A stretch of 64,000 nucleotides of DNA, taken from NCBI GenBank assembly GCA_016793245.1, contig JAEUHW010000286.1, forward strand, positions 1 to 64,000, in the 5' to 3' direction. The DNA comes from Planctomycetota bacterium. Lineage in GTDB: Bacteria > Planctomycetota > UBA1135 > JADKAF01. The stretch's first letter is position 1. Each line of letters begins with the position of its first letter. The notes under the pieces are model-generated. The model had not been told where the DNA came from. It saw only the letters and a list, made by a program, of their open reading frames with translations, and made no database searches. The position numbers and the translations under genes are program-made. Below, piece after piece: positions 28,261-36,989 of the stretch.

Positions 28261-28420
28261 ACTACGTCGCGCCTCAGCGCGTGAGCGAGAATCGCTTCCC
28301 CACGGGCGACCCTGTCGGCAGGCTTCGCCGTCGCGGCGTCATGCGCTGCGCTTGCAGAGCTCCGAGAGGCCGCGGCATCGCGCTTCTCGCTCAGCCTCTC
28401 TGCTCACCGCTCTACGCCTC

Positions 28421-29827
28421 TCACAGCTCGAAGTCGCCGCTGAGATAGTCGTTCTCGCTCGGGCGATAGATCAGCACGAAGTGCTTCTTCTCCTGCCGCA
28501 CGCGGCGATCGCGCAGATACGAGGAGATCTCGGTCGGGCTGGCGAGCGGCGGATAGCGCGGGTCGACGGCCTCTTTCGTCGAGCCCAGCCGCAGAAGGTA
28601 ATCGTCGTTCTGCAGGCCGATCTTCCAGGCCGGTGAGTCCTTGCGCACGCCGACGATCTTCAGAGCGGGGGCGCTGCGGTACCCCGAGCGGATCACCACG
28701 CGCTCGACCTCGATGCCGAAGCGGCGCCAGAGATAGCGCTCGACGTCGAAGCGCGGCAGGTCGAACGCGAGCGCGCTCGGCTGGCCCTCGCGCTGCAGAC
28801 TCAGCGCGAGCGACTCTCCGGGCTTGCGCTCCAGCACCTCGCGCGAGAACGACTGGAGGTCCTTCGTCGCGCGATCGCCGAGGCCGAGGATGCGGTCGCC
28901 GGCTCGCAGACCCGAGCGGGCCGCGTTGCTCTCGGGATCGACGCCGCTCACGACCAGCGTTCCTTCGCGCTCCTCGACCTCGAAGCCGAGATCGAAGCGA
29001 TCGGTCAGGTTCACGTTGAAGAACTGCGAGTCGAGGATGCCCGCGACCTTGTTCACCGGGATCGCGAAGGTGATGCCCTGAGCTTGGGGCATGATCGCGT
29101 TGTTGATGCCGATCAGCTCGGCGTGAGCGTTCAGCAGCGGTCCGCCCGAGTTGCCGCGATTGATCGAGGCGTCGGTCTGCAGCAGGTCGCCGAAGGTGCG
29201 CGGCTGCCCCGTGAACGGATCTTGCACCTGGATCGATCGACCGGTCGCCGAGAGGATCCCCGAGGAGACGGTGTTCGCCTTGCCGTAGGGGTTGCCGATC
29301 GCGATCACGCGCTCGCCGATCAACAGATCGTCGGAGCGCCCGAGGCGCACGTAGGGGAACTGCGCGGAGCCGTTGCCTTCGGCGCGCGCGATCTTCAGCA
29401 GCGCGAGATCCTCGTCGGGGCGTTGGTCGAGCAGCTCCGCGGGGTAGGCGCGGCTGTCGTACTTCTCGTTGAAGTAGACGGTGATCTTCTTCGCGCCGCC
29501 GACGACGTGATAGTTCGTGATGATGAAGCCCTCGGGCGCGATCACGACTCCCGAGCCCTGCGATTGCGCCGGCGGCTGGCCGCCGTAGAAGAACTCGTCG
29601 AACTGCGAGCGCCGCACCGGCGTCGGCCCTTCGCACTGGATGTTCACCACCGCGCCGCCGACCTGCTGTACGACCCACGCTTCGGGGGTCATCCGGTCGA
29701 ACTTGGGCTCGCCTCGCTCCGAGCCGCGCTCGAGCTCGCGCTCCTGGGCGCGCGCCGAGGTGCAGCAGGCGAGAAAGGCCAGAGCGGAGATCGCGGCCGA
29801 AGCGCGCAGCGTGTTCCGGAAGTCCAT
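28421..29827 (-). CDS. HtrA/Deg-like S1C serine protease with two PDZ domains
   Basis: This 468-residue periplasmic protease opens with a signal peptide (residues 1-28, ending TSARAQ). It has a trypsin-like domain with the triad His in IITNYHVVGG (about residue 107), Asp in DEDLALLKIA (about 140) and Ser in INRGNSGGPLLN (about 225). A first PDZ domain follows (DLGFEVEEREGTLVVSGV, then SGLRAGDRILGLG). A second, more divergent PDZ covers about residues 345-430 (ALKIVGVRKDSPAWKIGLQNDDYLL). Family members degrade or hold misfolded envelope proteins. It is a single minus-strand gene. The 160 bases beyond its upstream neighbour's start and the 190 bases before the tRNA gene show no other gene. Assignment to DegP, DegQ or DegS type is not possible from sequence. 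Confidence 0.92.
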   Translation of the reverse strand: MDFRNTLRASAAISALAFLACCTSARAQERELERGSERGEPKFDRMTPEAWVVQQVGGAVVNIQCEGPTPVRRSQFDEFFYGGQPPAQSQGSGVVIAPEGFIITNYHVVGGAKKITVYFNEKYDSRAYPAELLDQRPDEDLALLKIARAEGNGSAQFPYVRLGRSDDLLIGERVIAIGNPYGKANTVSSGILSATGRSIQVQDPFTGQPRTFGDLLQTDASINRGNSGGPLLNAHAELIGINNAIMPQAQGITFAIPVNKVAGILDSQFFNVNLTDRFDLGFEVEEREGTLVVSGVDPESNAARSGLRAGDRILGLGDRATKDLQSFSREVLERKPGESLALSLQREGQPSALAFDLPRFDVERYLWRRFGIEVERVVIRSGYRSAPALKIVGVRKDSPAWKIGLQNDDYLLRLGSTKEAVDPRYPPLASPTEISSYLRDRRVRQEKKHFVLIYRPSENDYLSGDFEL

Positions 29828-29973
29828 GGATCGATGCGGGGTGGAGGTCCGTGGCGGCTCTGCCGCGCTCTCGCCTCTCCGGCTCGGCGAAGCGGAACCG
29901 CAGTCGACCGCCTTATACGACCGGACCGAGGCGTCTGCGAGTCGCGGGGCGGAGGCGATTTCCCTCCGGCCGC

Positions 29974-30001
29974 TTGCACATCGGAGTCGAGGTCCTAGAA
30001 T
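29974..30001 (+). promoter_or_regulatory. Sigma-70 promoter of the tRNA-Val gene
   Basis: TTGCAC (29974-29979), a 16-base spacer and TAGAAT (29996-30001) precede the tRNA by 16 bases. This spacing fits a short 5' leader that RNase P would remove. The -10 region shares the string GGTCCTAGA with the candidate uppP promoter. Confidence 0.6.
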
Positions 30002-30017
30002 CCCCGCCTCGAACTCC

Positions 30018-30091
30018 GGGCGATTAGCTCAGTTGGCTAGAGCACCAGCTCGACAAGCTGGGGGTCGTAGGTTCGAGCCCTACATCGCCCA
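30018..30091 (+). tRNA. tRNA-Val (anticodon GAC), with C at position 33
   Basis: A 74-nt cloverleaf folds without mismatches. The acceptor stem is GGGCGAT with ATCGCCC, the D stem GCTC with GAGC, the anticodon stem CCAGC with GCTGG and the T stem GTAGG with CCTAC around TTCGAGC. The discriminator base is A and no CCA is encoded. The anticodon loop 30050-30056 is TCGACAA, giving anticodon GAC (30052-30054). A35, C36 and A73 agree with valine identity. Position 33 is C (30051) instead of the almost universal U. T32 and A38 could also pair and shrink the loop. It has its own promoter and a hairpin terminator. Confidence 0.93.
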
Positions 30092-30093
30092 TC

Positions 30094-30142
30094 CGTCCCG
30101 CGTCAGCCCGTCCGTATCGGCTGCGCGGGACGCGCCGTTTCT
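30094..30142 (+). terminator. Hairpin terminator after tRNA-Val
   Basis: An outer 9-bp stem (30094-30102 with 30124-30132) and an inner CAGCC/GGCTG stem (30104-30108 with 30119-30123) enclose a 10-base loop. CGCCGTTTCT follows. The hairpin begins three bases after the mature tRNA end, as expected for a factor-independent stop with a short T-tract. Confidence 0.6.
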
Positions 30143-30179
30143 GGACGGGAGATCTGGACGGGAGATCTGGACGGGAGAG
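30141..30179 (+). repeat. Three tandem copies of a 13-bp unit
   Basis: The unit CTGGACGGGAGAT occurs at 30141-30153 and 30154-30166, and with a final G at 30167-30179. No other copy was noticed in the window. It lies in the roughly 400-base gene-free stretch between the tRNA and the acyltransferase, which otherwise holds only the tRNA terminator and the MITE. Confidence 0.9.
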
Positions 30180-30333
30180 ATGGGGAAGGGATCGAGATGC
30201 GGGAGCCTCGGGCCGGATCCCGCGCATCTTCGCGCTGCGGGGTGACGCGCGCTTCCTCGCTCCGCACGCCAGGGACGGGCGACCTCGTGCGATCGGAGCG
30301 CGCGGGCGATCCGCGCATGCGCCAGACCGGCGA

Positions 30334-30502
30334 CTAGCAGCCTGTTGAGAAAGTCATTCGGACTGGAGAACGCGCCTCGGTCGCCTCGCCTTCGTTGCCG
30401 GAACCTAGCTGAAAAACCCGCTTCAGCGCCGGCGCCTGCGCCTCGGCGAGACGCCCGATGCATCGTTCCCAGCCTCGAAGCACTTTTTCAACAGGCTGCT
30501 AG
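30334..30502. mobile_element. 161-bp MITE with IS5-like ends and CTAG target duplication
   Basis: Two terminal inverted repeats face each other. CAGCCTGTTGAGAAAGT begins at 30338, and the complement of CAGCCTGTTGAAAAAGT ends at 30498. They differ at one base. Both are flanked by CTAG (30334-30337 and 30499-30502), a 4-bp duplication of the YTAR type known for IS5-subgroup elements. The 127 bases inside have no meaningful reading frame, so the element would depend on a transposase elsewhere. The right-hand CTAG supplies the TAG stop of the minus-strand acyltransferase gene, so insertion occurred exactly at its 3' end. Confidence 0.8.
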
Positions 30503-31683
30503 GGCGCGCGCCCGATGGTCGCCGGCGCGGCGATGCGCCGGCCGAGGCGCGTCAGCGGGCGTTCGACGAGGTAGTAGCTCGCCGCGGCGCAGACGCAGAG
30601 GCCGAGCAGGTTCCCCGGCCAGGTGAGCAGGGCGGCGGGGAGCAGCGCGGGCAGGGGGACATCGGTCATCGGCTGGTAGAGCGGCGTGAAGAAGAGCTGC
30701 TGCCACAGATAGAGGCTGAACGACATGCGCCCGATCCAGCGCAGCGGCGCCCACTCGAGGAAGCGCCCGAACGAGGACTCAGGGCGCAACAGCGTGCCGA
30801 GCAGGATCAAGGGGACGAGGAGTGCCGTGAGCGTCGGCCGCGAGGGGAGCTGCAGCCACGGCGCGAGGGCGAGGAGGAGGACTCCCGCGGCGACGCAGGT
30901 CGGCGCCAGCCAGCGGCGGAGGCGTTCGCGCCACGTGTCCGACTCGAGCGCGATGGCCGCGAGCGCGCCGAGGAGCAGACCGTCGAGGCGGATGTCGGTG
31001 CGATAGGTGAGGAAGAGGAAGTCCTCGGAGACGAAGGAGATCCGATTGGCGGTGGTGCGCCAGACCATCACGGCAGCGGCGAGGCCGAGGAGAAACAGCG
31101 CCGCGCGGCGCGTCGTCGTGCAGAGCACGAGCAGCGTGGGGAGCAGCACGTAGAAGTGCTCTTCGACGGCGAGCGACCAGAAGTGCGCGGTGTACCAGGA
31201 CGCCGCGTTCTCGCCCGGGACGTAGTTGCGATAGAAACCGAGGCAGGCCTGGAGATCGCTCCAGGCGATGCGGACCCCTTGGTATGCGCCGAGGCCGGCG
31301 ATCGCCGCGAGCAGCAGGAAGTAGGGCGGGAGGATGCGGAAGAATCGGCGCAGGTAGAAGCCGCGGAGATCGATCTCGCCGCGCAGACGCCGCTCCTCGA
31401 GCAGCCGCGAGCAGATGAGCAGTCCGCTGATGCCGAAGAAGACCGGCACCCCGATCACGCCTTGCTCGCAGATCGCCTCCAAGGTCGCGTGGGGGAAGAT
31501 GCCTCCGACGCCGAAGAGCCGAAAGCGCATGTGTGCGAGCAGCACGAGCAGGATCGCCACGGCCCGCCAGCCGTCGAGCGTCGGGAGATAACCCGAGGTC
31601 GAGCGCGCCGCGCCTCGCGAGCCACTGCGGGACGCGGAGGGGGGGCGAGGTTGGTTCTGGAGGGACGGTGCCGAGAGCGGCAT
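30499..31683 (-). CDS. Membrane acyltransferase, acyltransferase-3 (OafA/YrhL) family
   Basis: This 394-residue enzyme with about ten membrane helices would O-acylate a sugar on a surface glycan or lipid. Family marks are YLPTLDGWRAVAILLVLLAH near residue 32 with the catalytic-type His, GVIGVPVFFGISGLLICSRLL, the Arg-rich FYLRRFFRILPPYF and LAVEEHFYVLLP. The start at 31683 is chosen because the longer in-frame form adds 51 Arg/Pro-rich residues. About 30 flexible residues precede the first helix. The stop codon is TAG inside the CTAG target duplication of the adjacent MITE, so the original C-terminus could have been different. It lies 125 bp downstream of the ECF sigma factor on the same strand. 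Confidence 0.9.
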   Translation of the reverse strand: MPLSAPSLQNQPRPPSASRSGSRGAARSTSGYLPTLDGWRAVAILLVLLAHMRFRLFGVGGIFPHATLEAICEQGVIGVPVFFGISGLLICSRLLEERRLRGEIDLRGFYLRRFFRILPPYFLLLAAIAGLGAYQGVRIAWSDLQACLGFYRNYVPGENAASWYTAHFWSLAVEEHFYVLLPTLLVLCTTTRRAALFLLGLAAAVMVWRTTANRISFVSEDFLFLTYRTDIRLDGLLLGALAAIALESDTWRERLRRWLAPTCVAAGVLLLALAPWLQLPSRPTLTALLVPLILLGTLLRPESSFGRFLEWAPLRWIGRMSFSLYLWQQLFFTPLYQPMTDVPLPALLPAALLTWPGNLLGLCVCAAASYYLVERPLTRLGRRIAAPATIGRAP

Positions 31684-31741
31684 AGGGACGTGGTCTCTGC
31701 TGCGCTGAGGTTGCGCATTCTTATCGACCGCCGCTCCCGAT

Positions 31742-31788
31742 GCACGCGAGGGGCCCTCCTCGCAAGGAGGGGGGCGGCTCGCGCGTGC
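31742..31788. terminator. Compound inverted repeat between sigma factor and acyltransferase genes
   Basis: An inner stem CCTCCT/AGGAGG around CGCA (31755-31770) sits inside an outer pairing of GCACGCGAG (31742-31750) with CTCGCGCGTGC (31778-31788), with a 2-base bulge. It lies just after the sigma factor stop on the minus strand. No clear T-tract follows, so it may be a terminator or an attenuating hairpin. Confidence 0.4.
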
Positions 31789-31808
31789 TCCTAGGCCAGA
31801 GCTTCGGA

Positions 31809-32381
31809 TCAGCCGCCGAGGTCCTTCTTCAGCCAAGCGCGGGCCATGCGCCAGCGGCGCTCGACGGTGCGCTCCGAGAGGCCGACCGCGGCGGCGACCT
31901 CGGGCATCGCGAGGCCCCCGAAGAAGCGCAGCTCGACTACTTTCGCCGCTTCGGCATCGAGCGCCTCCAGCCGCTGCAGCGATTCGTCGAGCGCCACGAG
32001 GTCACCGGCTCGCTCTTCGTAGAGCGCGAGGGCGTCGTCCCACTCGCCGCGCGCGAGGTCGCCGCCGCGCTTCAGCGCTTGCTTCTTCGCCGCGTGCTTC
32101 AGCAGGACCCGCCGCATCGCCATGGCCGCGATCGCGAGGAAGTGGTGGCGATTCGCCCACGCGCGCTGCTCCTGTCCCACCAGCTTCAACCACGCCTCGT
32201 GCACGAGCGCCGTGGTTTGCAGGGTGTGGTCCTTCCGCTCGCGGCGGAGCTGCTTGGAGGCCAGGCGATGGAGCTCGTCATAGACCACCGGCAGGAGCTG
32301 CTCGAACGCTTGCTCCTCGCCGCGCGCGCAGCCCTCGAGGAGCTGCGTGACGAGCTCGGGTTGCGAAGTGGGATCGGCCAT
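31809..32381 (-). CDS. ECF-type RNA polymerase sigma factor
   Basis: This 190-residue sigma factor resembles the ECF group common in Planctomycetes and Acidobacteria. Region 2 has YDELHRLASKQLRRERKDHT and LVHEAWLKLVG, with the core-binding helix HHFLAIAAMAMRRVLLKHA. Region 4 has VVELRFFGGLAMPEVAAAVGLSERTVERRWRMARAWLKKDL, a clear helix-turn-helix. Members of this group are often encoded beside a Ser/Thr protein kinase or an anti-sigma factor. Neither is present here: its neighbours are an acyltransferase and the divergent uppP. Target promoters are unknown. The start at 32381 matches the family N-terminus. Confidence 0.92.
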   Translation of the reverse strand: MADPTSQPELVTQLLEGCARGEEQAFEQLLPVVYDELHRLASKQLRRERKDHTLQTTALVHEAWLKLVGQEQRAWANRHHFLAIAAMAMRRVLLKHAAKKQALKRGGDLARGEWDDALALYEERAGDLVALDESLQRLEALDAEAAKVVELRFFGGLAMPEVAAAVGLSERTVERRWRMARAWLKKDLGG

Positions 32382-32474
32382 CGTCGAGAGATCCTGATGC
32401 GGCGAGAGGAGCGGTGGCACTCGCGGTGGGAGCTCCAGTGTACGGCGATCGCGACGCGAGGCGCGATGTCGCGC

Positions 32475-32503
32475 TGGCGATGCGTCGATCGCGGTCCTAG
32501 ACT
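32475..32503 (+). promoter_or_regulatory. Candidate promoter of uppP
   Basis: TGGCGA (32475-32480), 17 bases and TAGACT (32498-32503) lie 39 bases before the uppP start. The -10 is embedded in GGTCCTAGACT, closely like the tRNA promoter's GGTCCTAGAAT. The -35 match is weak (3 of 6). Confidence 0.35.
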
Positions 32504-32542
32504 CTCGGGCCCTTCGGCGGCGGGAGCCGCGACGGGAACGCG

Positions 32543-33355
32543 ATGACCCTCTTCCAGCTCTGCTTCCTCGCGATCGTCCAGGGCCTGACCGAGTTCCTGC
32601 CGATCTCCTCGAGCGGTCACCTCGTCCTCGCGCGCGCCTTACTCGGCATCGAGCTCGAGAACGGCCTGGCGCTGGACATCGCGCTGCACGCCGGCACGCT
32701 ACTCGCCGTGATCGCGATCTACCGGAGCGACGTGCTCGCCCTGATCCTCGCGGCGTTTCGGCTCCCGGGATCCTGGTGGCGCGGACGCGAGCTCTCGGAC
32801 GCGGAGCGCTTGCTCGCCGCGGTCTTCGTCGGGACACTGCCGGCCGCCGTCGTCGGTCTCTCCGCGAAGGACTGGATCGCGGAGCACTTCGAGACCGTGG
32901 GTCCCGTCGGACTGGCGCTGCTCGGCTCTTCGCTGTGGCTCGGCTACGCCGGGCGGCGCGGCGGGGGCACGCGCGAAGAGGTCACGCTGCGAATGGCCCT
33001 GCTCATCGGGCTCGCGCAGTGCATCGCCCTCCTCCCCGGCGCGTCGCGATCGGGCTGGACCATCGCCGCCGGGCTGCTGCTCGGTCTGCGCGCCGAGCGC
33101 GCGGCGCGCTTCTCGTTCCTGCTCTCCTTGCCCACGATCGGCGGGGCCGTGCTGCTCGAAGGCCGCCATGTGCTCGACGGGAGCGCGCCGATCGGGCTCA
33201 CGACCGGCGAGCTCTTGCTCGGCGTCCTGATCGCCGGCCTCTCGGGCCTCCTCGCGTGGCGCGGGCTCTTGCTCGTTCTGCGCCGCGGATCGCTGGCCTG
33301 GTTCGGCGCGTATTGCGCTTGCGCCGGTCTGCTGGCGATCTCCCTCGCGTGGTAG
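32543..33355 (+). CDS. uppP: Undecaprenyl-diphosphatase UppP (BacA)
   Basis: UppP removes a phosphate from undecaprenyl diphosphate and recycles the lipid carrier for peptidoglycan and other glycans. The 270-residue polytopic protein has both family signatures. Motif 1 is QGLTEFLPISSSGHLVL (residues 13-29), with the catalytic Glu and Ser/His. Motif 2 is LLPGASRSGWTIAAGLLLGL (about residues 161-180), with the essential Arg. Length and about eight helices are typical. It diverges from the ECF sigma factor with 160 bp between, and precedes gmd-rmd, in keeping with a glycan-building neighbourhood. Confidence 0.97.
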   Translation: MTLFQLCFLAIVQGLTEFLPISSSGHLVLARALLGIELENGLALDIALHAGTLLAVIAIYRSDVLALILAAFRLPGSWWRGRELSDAERLLAAVFVGTLPAAVVGLSAKDWIAEHFETVGPVGLALLGSSLWLGYAGRRGGGTREEVTLRMALLIGLAQCIALLPGASRSGWTIAAGLLLGLRAERAARFSFLLSLPTIGGAVLLEGRHVLDGSAPIGLTTGELLLGVLIAGLSGLLAWRGLLLVLRRGSLAWFGAYCACAGLLAISLAW

Positions 33356-33389
33356 TCGTGAATTCCCCGAAGCACGAGGCCGCCCGTGA

Positions 33390-34463
<1,074 letters not shown>

Positions 34464-34479
34464 ACGAGCGGAGGACGCG

Positions 34480-35427
34480 ATGCGCTGCTTCGTGACGGGA
34501 GCCGCTGGCTTCGTCGGCGGTCATCTCCTGCGCGAGCTGCTCTCCGCGGGCCACGAGGTCTTCGCGGCGCGCCATCGCGCGCCGTCGAAGGCGAGCGAGC
34601 CGGCGGAGGGGAACGTCGCGTGGCAGAGCTTGGACCTGCTCGACGCCGCCTCCGTCGCGCGCGCCGTCGAGCGCGCCGCGCCGGAGGCCGTCGTGCATCT
34701 CGGCGCGGTGACCTTCGTGCCGGAGGTCGAACGCGATCGAGCGCACGCCTACGCCGTGAACGCGAGCGGCACCTTGCACGTTCTGGAGGCCGTGCGCCAG
34801 ACGGCGCCCGACGCGCGCTTCCTCCTCGTCTCCTCCAGCCACGTATACGCTCCACTCGAGGGCTCCCTCGCGGAGAGCACGCCGCTCGCCCCGGCGTCGT
34901 TCTACGGCGTGACGAAGCTCGCCGCCGAGCGCCTCGCCGAGCATTACCGCGGCGAAGGGCTCGCGGTGTCCGTCGCGCGCGCCTTCAACCACATCGGCCC
35001 CGGGCAGGCGCCGCTCTTCGCCATCCCATCGTTCGCGCAGCAGATCGCGGAGATCGAGCTCGCGCGGCGTCCGCCGCGCCTCGACGTCGGGAATCTCGCC
35101 GTCGAGCGGGACTTCACCGATGTCCGCGATGTCGTGCGCGCGTATCGGCTGCTGATCGAGGGCGGTGCACCGATCGGGACCTACAACGTGGCGTCCGGCC
35201 GCGCGATCGCGATCGGTTCGCTGCTGGAAGCGCTCCGCGCTCGCGCGCGCGTCCCGATCGACCTGCACGTCGATCCGCGGCGCTTGCGGACCGGTGAGCA
35301 GCGCAGCGTCTGCGGCTCCGCCGCGAAGCTCGCGGAAGCCACGGGTTGGTCTCCCGACCACGAGCTCGAAGCGTCGCTGGGGGAGATCCTCGACGCGGCG
35401 CGTGCGGTCGCCGCCGAGGCTCCCTGA
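34480..35427 (+). CDS. rmd: GDP-4-keto-6-deoxy-D-mannose reductase-like SDR (Rmd type)
   Basis: This 315-residue extended SDR has the nucleotide motif VTGAAGFVGGHLL, catalytic SSSHVY and YGVTKLAAE. The later ARAFNHIGPGQAPLFAIPSFAQQIAEIE and VGNLAVERDFTDVRDVVRAY are characteristic of Rmd and Tyv-like reductases. With gmd immediately upstream it most likely makes GDP-D-rhamnose, a rare sugar in surface polysaccharides. It is less similar to GDP-fucose synthase, which carries different motifs. Product specificity remains inference from the gene pair. It converges on the amidase gene. Confidence 0.85.
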   Translation: MRCFVTGAAGFVGGHLLRELLSAGHEVFAARHRAPSKASEPAEGNVAWQSLDLLDAASVARAVERAAPEAVVHLGAVTFVPEVERDRAHAYAVNASGTLHVLEAVRQTAPDARFLLVSSSHVYAPLEGSLAESTPLAPASFYGVTKLAAERLAEHYRGEGLAVSVARAFNHIGPGQAPLFAIPSFAQQIAEIELARRPPRLDVGNLAVERDFTDVRDVVRAYRLLIEGGAPIGTYNVASGRAIAIGSLLEALRARARVPIDLHVDPRRLRTGEQRSVCGSAAKLAEATGWSPDHELEASLGEILDAARAVAAEAP

Positions 35428-35449
35428 GTCGCGCCGTAGCCTCGCGAAC

Positions 35450-35490
35450 GAGCGCGGCGCGCTCGCTGGCGCGCCGCTCCTTCGCACGTT
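35450..35490. terminator. GC-rich inverted repeat between convergent rmd and amidase genes
   Basis: GAGC plus GGCGCGC on the left (35450-35462, with a 2-base bulge) pairs with GGCGCGCCGCTC (35468-35479). CTTCGCACGTT follows. It lies between two converging stops at 35427 and 35530 and could end both transcripts. The imperfect stem and weak T-tract keep confidence moderate. Confidence 0.4.
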
Positions 35491-35529
35491 CGCGTTCGCG
35501 CGTGCCTCGGACCCGAGAGAGCCTTTCGC

Positions 35530-36810
35530 TCAATCGTCAGCCAAGTTGCCCGCGCGACCGCCGCGCAGATCCCGCACCACGCTCATCAGCCGCTCGCCGG
35601 GGCATTCCGTGGACTGGCCGGTGAAGTACTTCCGCACCTCGCCGTGGCCGAAGATCTGGTCCTTGCTCACGCGGTAGCGCCCGCGCTCGGCATCGACCAA
35701 GGTCCGCAGCGCGCGCTCCTGCGCTGGGGTCGGCGCCACGCTCACGAAGTTGCCGAGCAAGCAGATGCCGAGGTTCCGCTCGTTCGCGTCCGTGTTGCCG
35801 GCGTGGGCGCCTTGGAAGCGCTTGTCGCGGCCTTCCCAGATGCGTCCCTGCGAATCGATGAGGTAGTGGTAGCCGATGTCCGCGTAGCCGCGCTGGAAGT
35901 GCCCGTTCTGGATGCTGCGGATCTGCTTCGCGGCTTCTTCCAGCGGCGCGCTCGTGGGCTCCATCGCGCTGTGATGGATCGTGATGCGACGCACGGCGCT
36001 CATCGGACTCTGGTCGTCGCGCGGCGCAGCCGCTCGCCACGAGCTGCGCGGCAGCACTTGGAACGCGAGGCCCGGCGTGCTGTTCAGCGGCGGCTTCGAC
36101 GGCGTCGCGCGCGGCCCGGTCGTCGCGCCGCGCTCGCCCGCGCGGCGCCGCAGCGCCAGGAACTCCTGCTCCTGGAAGCTCGACGGGCGCAGCTTCTGCG
36201 CTTCGGCGCTCTTGCCGGTGCGCTCATACGCGAGGCTCAGGAAGGCGCGGAAGCGGAGCTCGTCGCGCGCCGAGAAGTCCCCGCGCTCCGCGGCGAGCGG
36301 CTCCAATTCCTCGACCGCCAGCTCCGGCTGCCCTTCGCGGAGATAAACCTCGCCGAGCCCGAGCGCCACGCGTCGACGCACGCTCTCTTCGCGCGGCGCG
36401 TCGTAGCGCGCGAGGCGGAAGTTGCGGCGCGCGCGACGCAGATCGTTCTGCTCGAGGTAGAGCTCGCCCAGCTCGGCTTCGAGGACCGCGACCGTCGCCG
36501 GCTCACCTTCGCCCTGCAGTCGCGCGAGGCGGCGTTCCAGCTCGGCGATGCGCCGCTCTTCCGGATCCGCCGGAAGCGTCGCTCGCGGCGAGCCGGAGGG
36601 GTCGTCCTCGGAGAGCCGCGAACGCGAGCTCGAGCAGCTCGAAGCCACGAGCGCGAGGAGGACGAGTGCCCCGATCCCCGAAGCCCGCCCAATTCTCGGC
36701 GCGAGTCCCGCTCTCGGAGTCGAGCACAGAGGCAGGCCGCGCGGCGTGGCGAGCCTCGGCGAGGCGTCACACCGGTCAGTCGAGTGCCGTCGCGAGCAAA
36801 GACAGAACAT
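35530..36810 (-). CDS. TPR lipoprotein with N-acetylmuramoyl-L-alanine amidase (PGRP) domain
   Basis: This roughly 426-residue envelope protein has an N-terminal hydrophobic segment, GIGALVLLALVASSC, that looks like a lipoprotein signal. The segment starts unusually late (about residue 45), so the true start may lie downstream of the ATG at 36810. A middle TPR-like region (LEAELGELYLEQNDLRRARRNFRLA, then LGLGEVYLREGQPELAVEEL) may bind partners. The C-terminal amidase_2 fold holds the zinc ligands: RITIHHSAMEP, GYHYLIDSQGRIWEGR, QGAHAGNTDANERNLGICLLGN and FGHGEVRKYFTGQSTECPGERL. Such enzymes cut the amide between muramic acid and the peptide. It likely acts in cell-wall turnover. Confidence 0.82.
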   Translation of the reverse strand: MFCLCSRRHSTDRCDASPRLATPRGLPLCSTPRAGLAPRIGRASGIGALVLLALVASSCSSSRSRLSEDDPSGSPRATLPADPEERRIAELERRLARLQGEGEPATVAVLEAELGELYLEQNDLRRARRNFRLARYDAPREESVRRRVALGLGEVYLREGQPELAVEELEPLAAERGDFSARDELRFRAFLSLAYERTGKSAEAQKLRPSSFQEQEFLALRRRAGERGATTGPRATPSKPPLNSTPGLAFQVLPRSSWRAAAPRDDQSPMSAVRRITIHHSAMEPTSAPLEEAAKQIRSIQNGHFQRGYADIGYHYLIDSQGRIWEGRDKRFQGAHAGNTDANERNLGICLLGNFVSVAPTPAQERALRTLVDAERGRYRVSKDQIFGHGEVRKYFTGQSTECPGERLMSVVRDLRGGRAGNLADD

Positions 36811-36989
36811 GGGCGGCAAGCAACACGCCTTTGGACCACAACCCCGCAGAGACGATCGTCCTTCCGAGGCGCAGGGTCAAGGAACGCCTTCAAGGCGGAG
36901 TCCTTTCGGGGTCGATCAGGGGCTCTGGTGCGCGGTGTTCGATCGCCGGCGCCGCGCGGGGAGAAAGAGAGAGGAGCTTCTTACCGACC

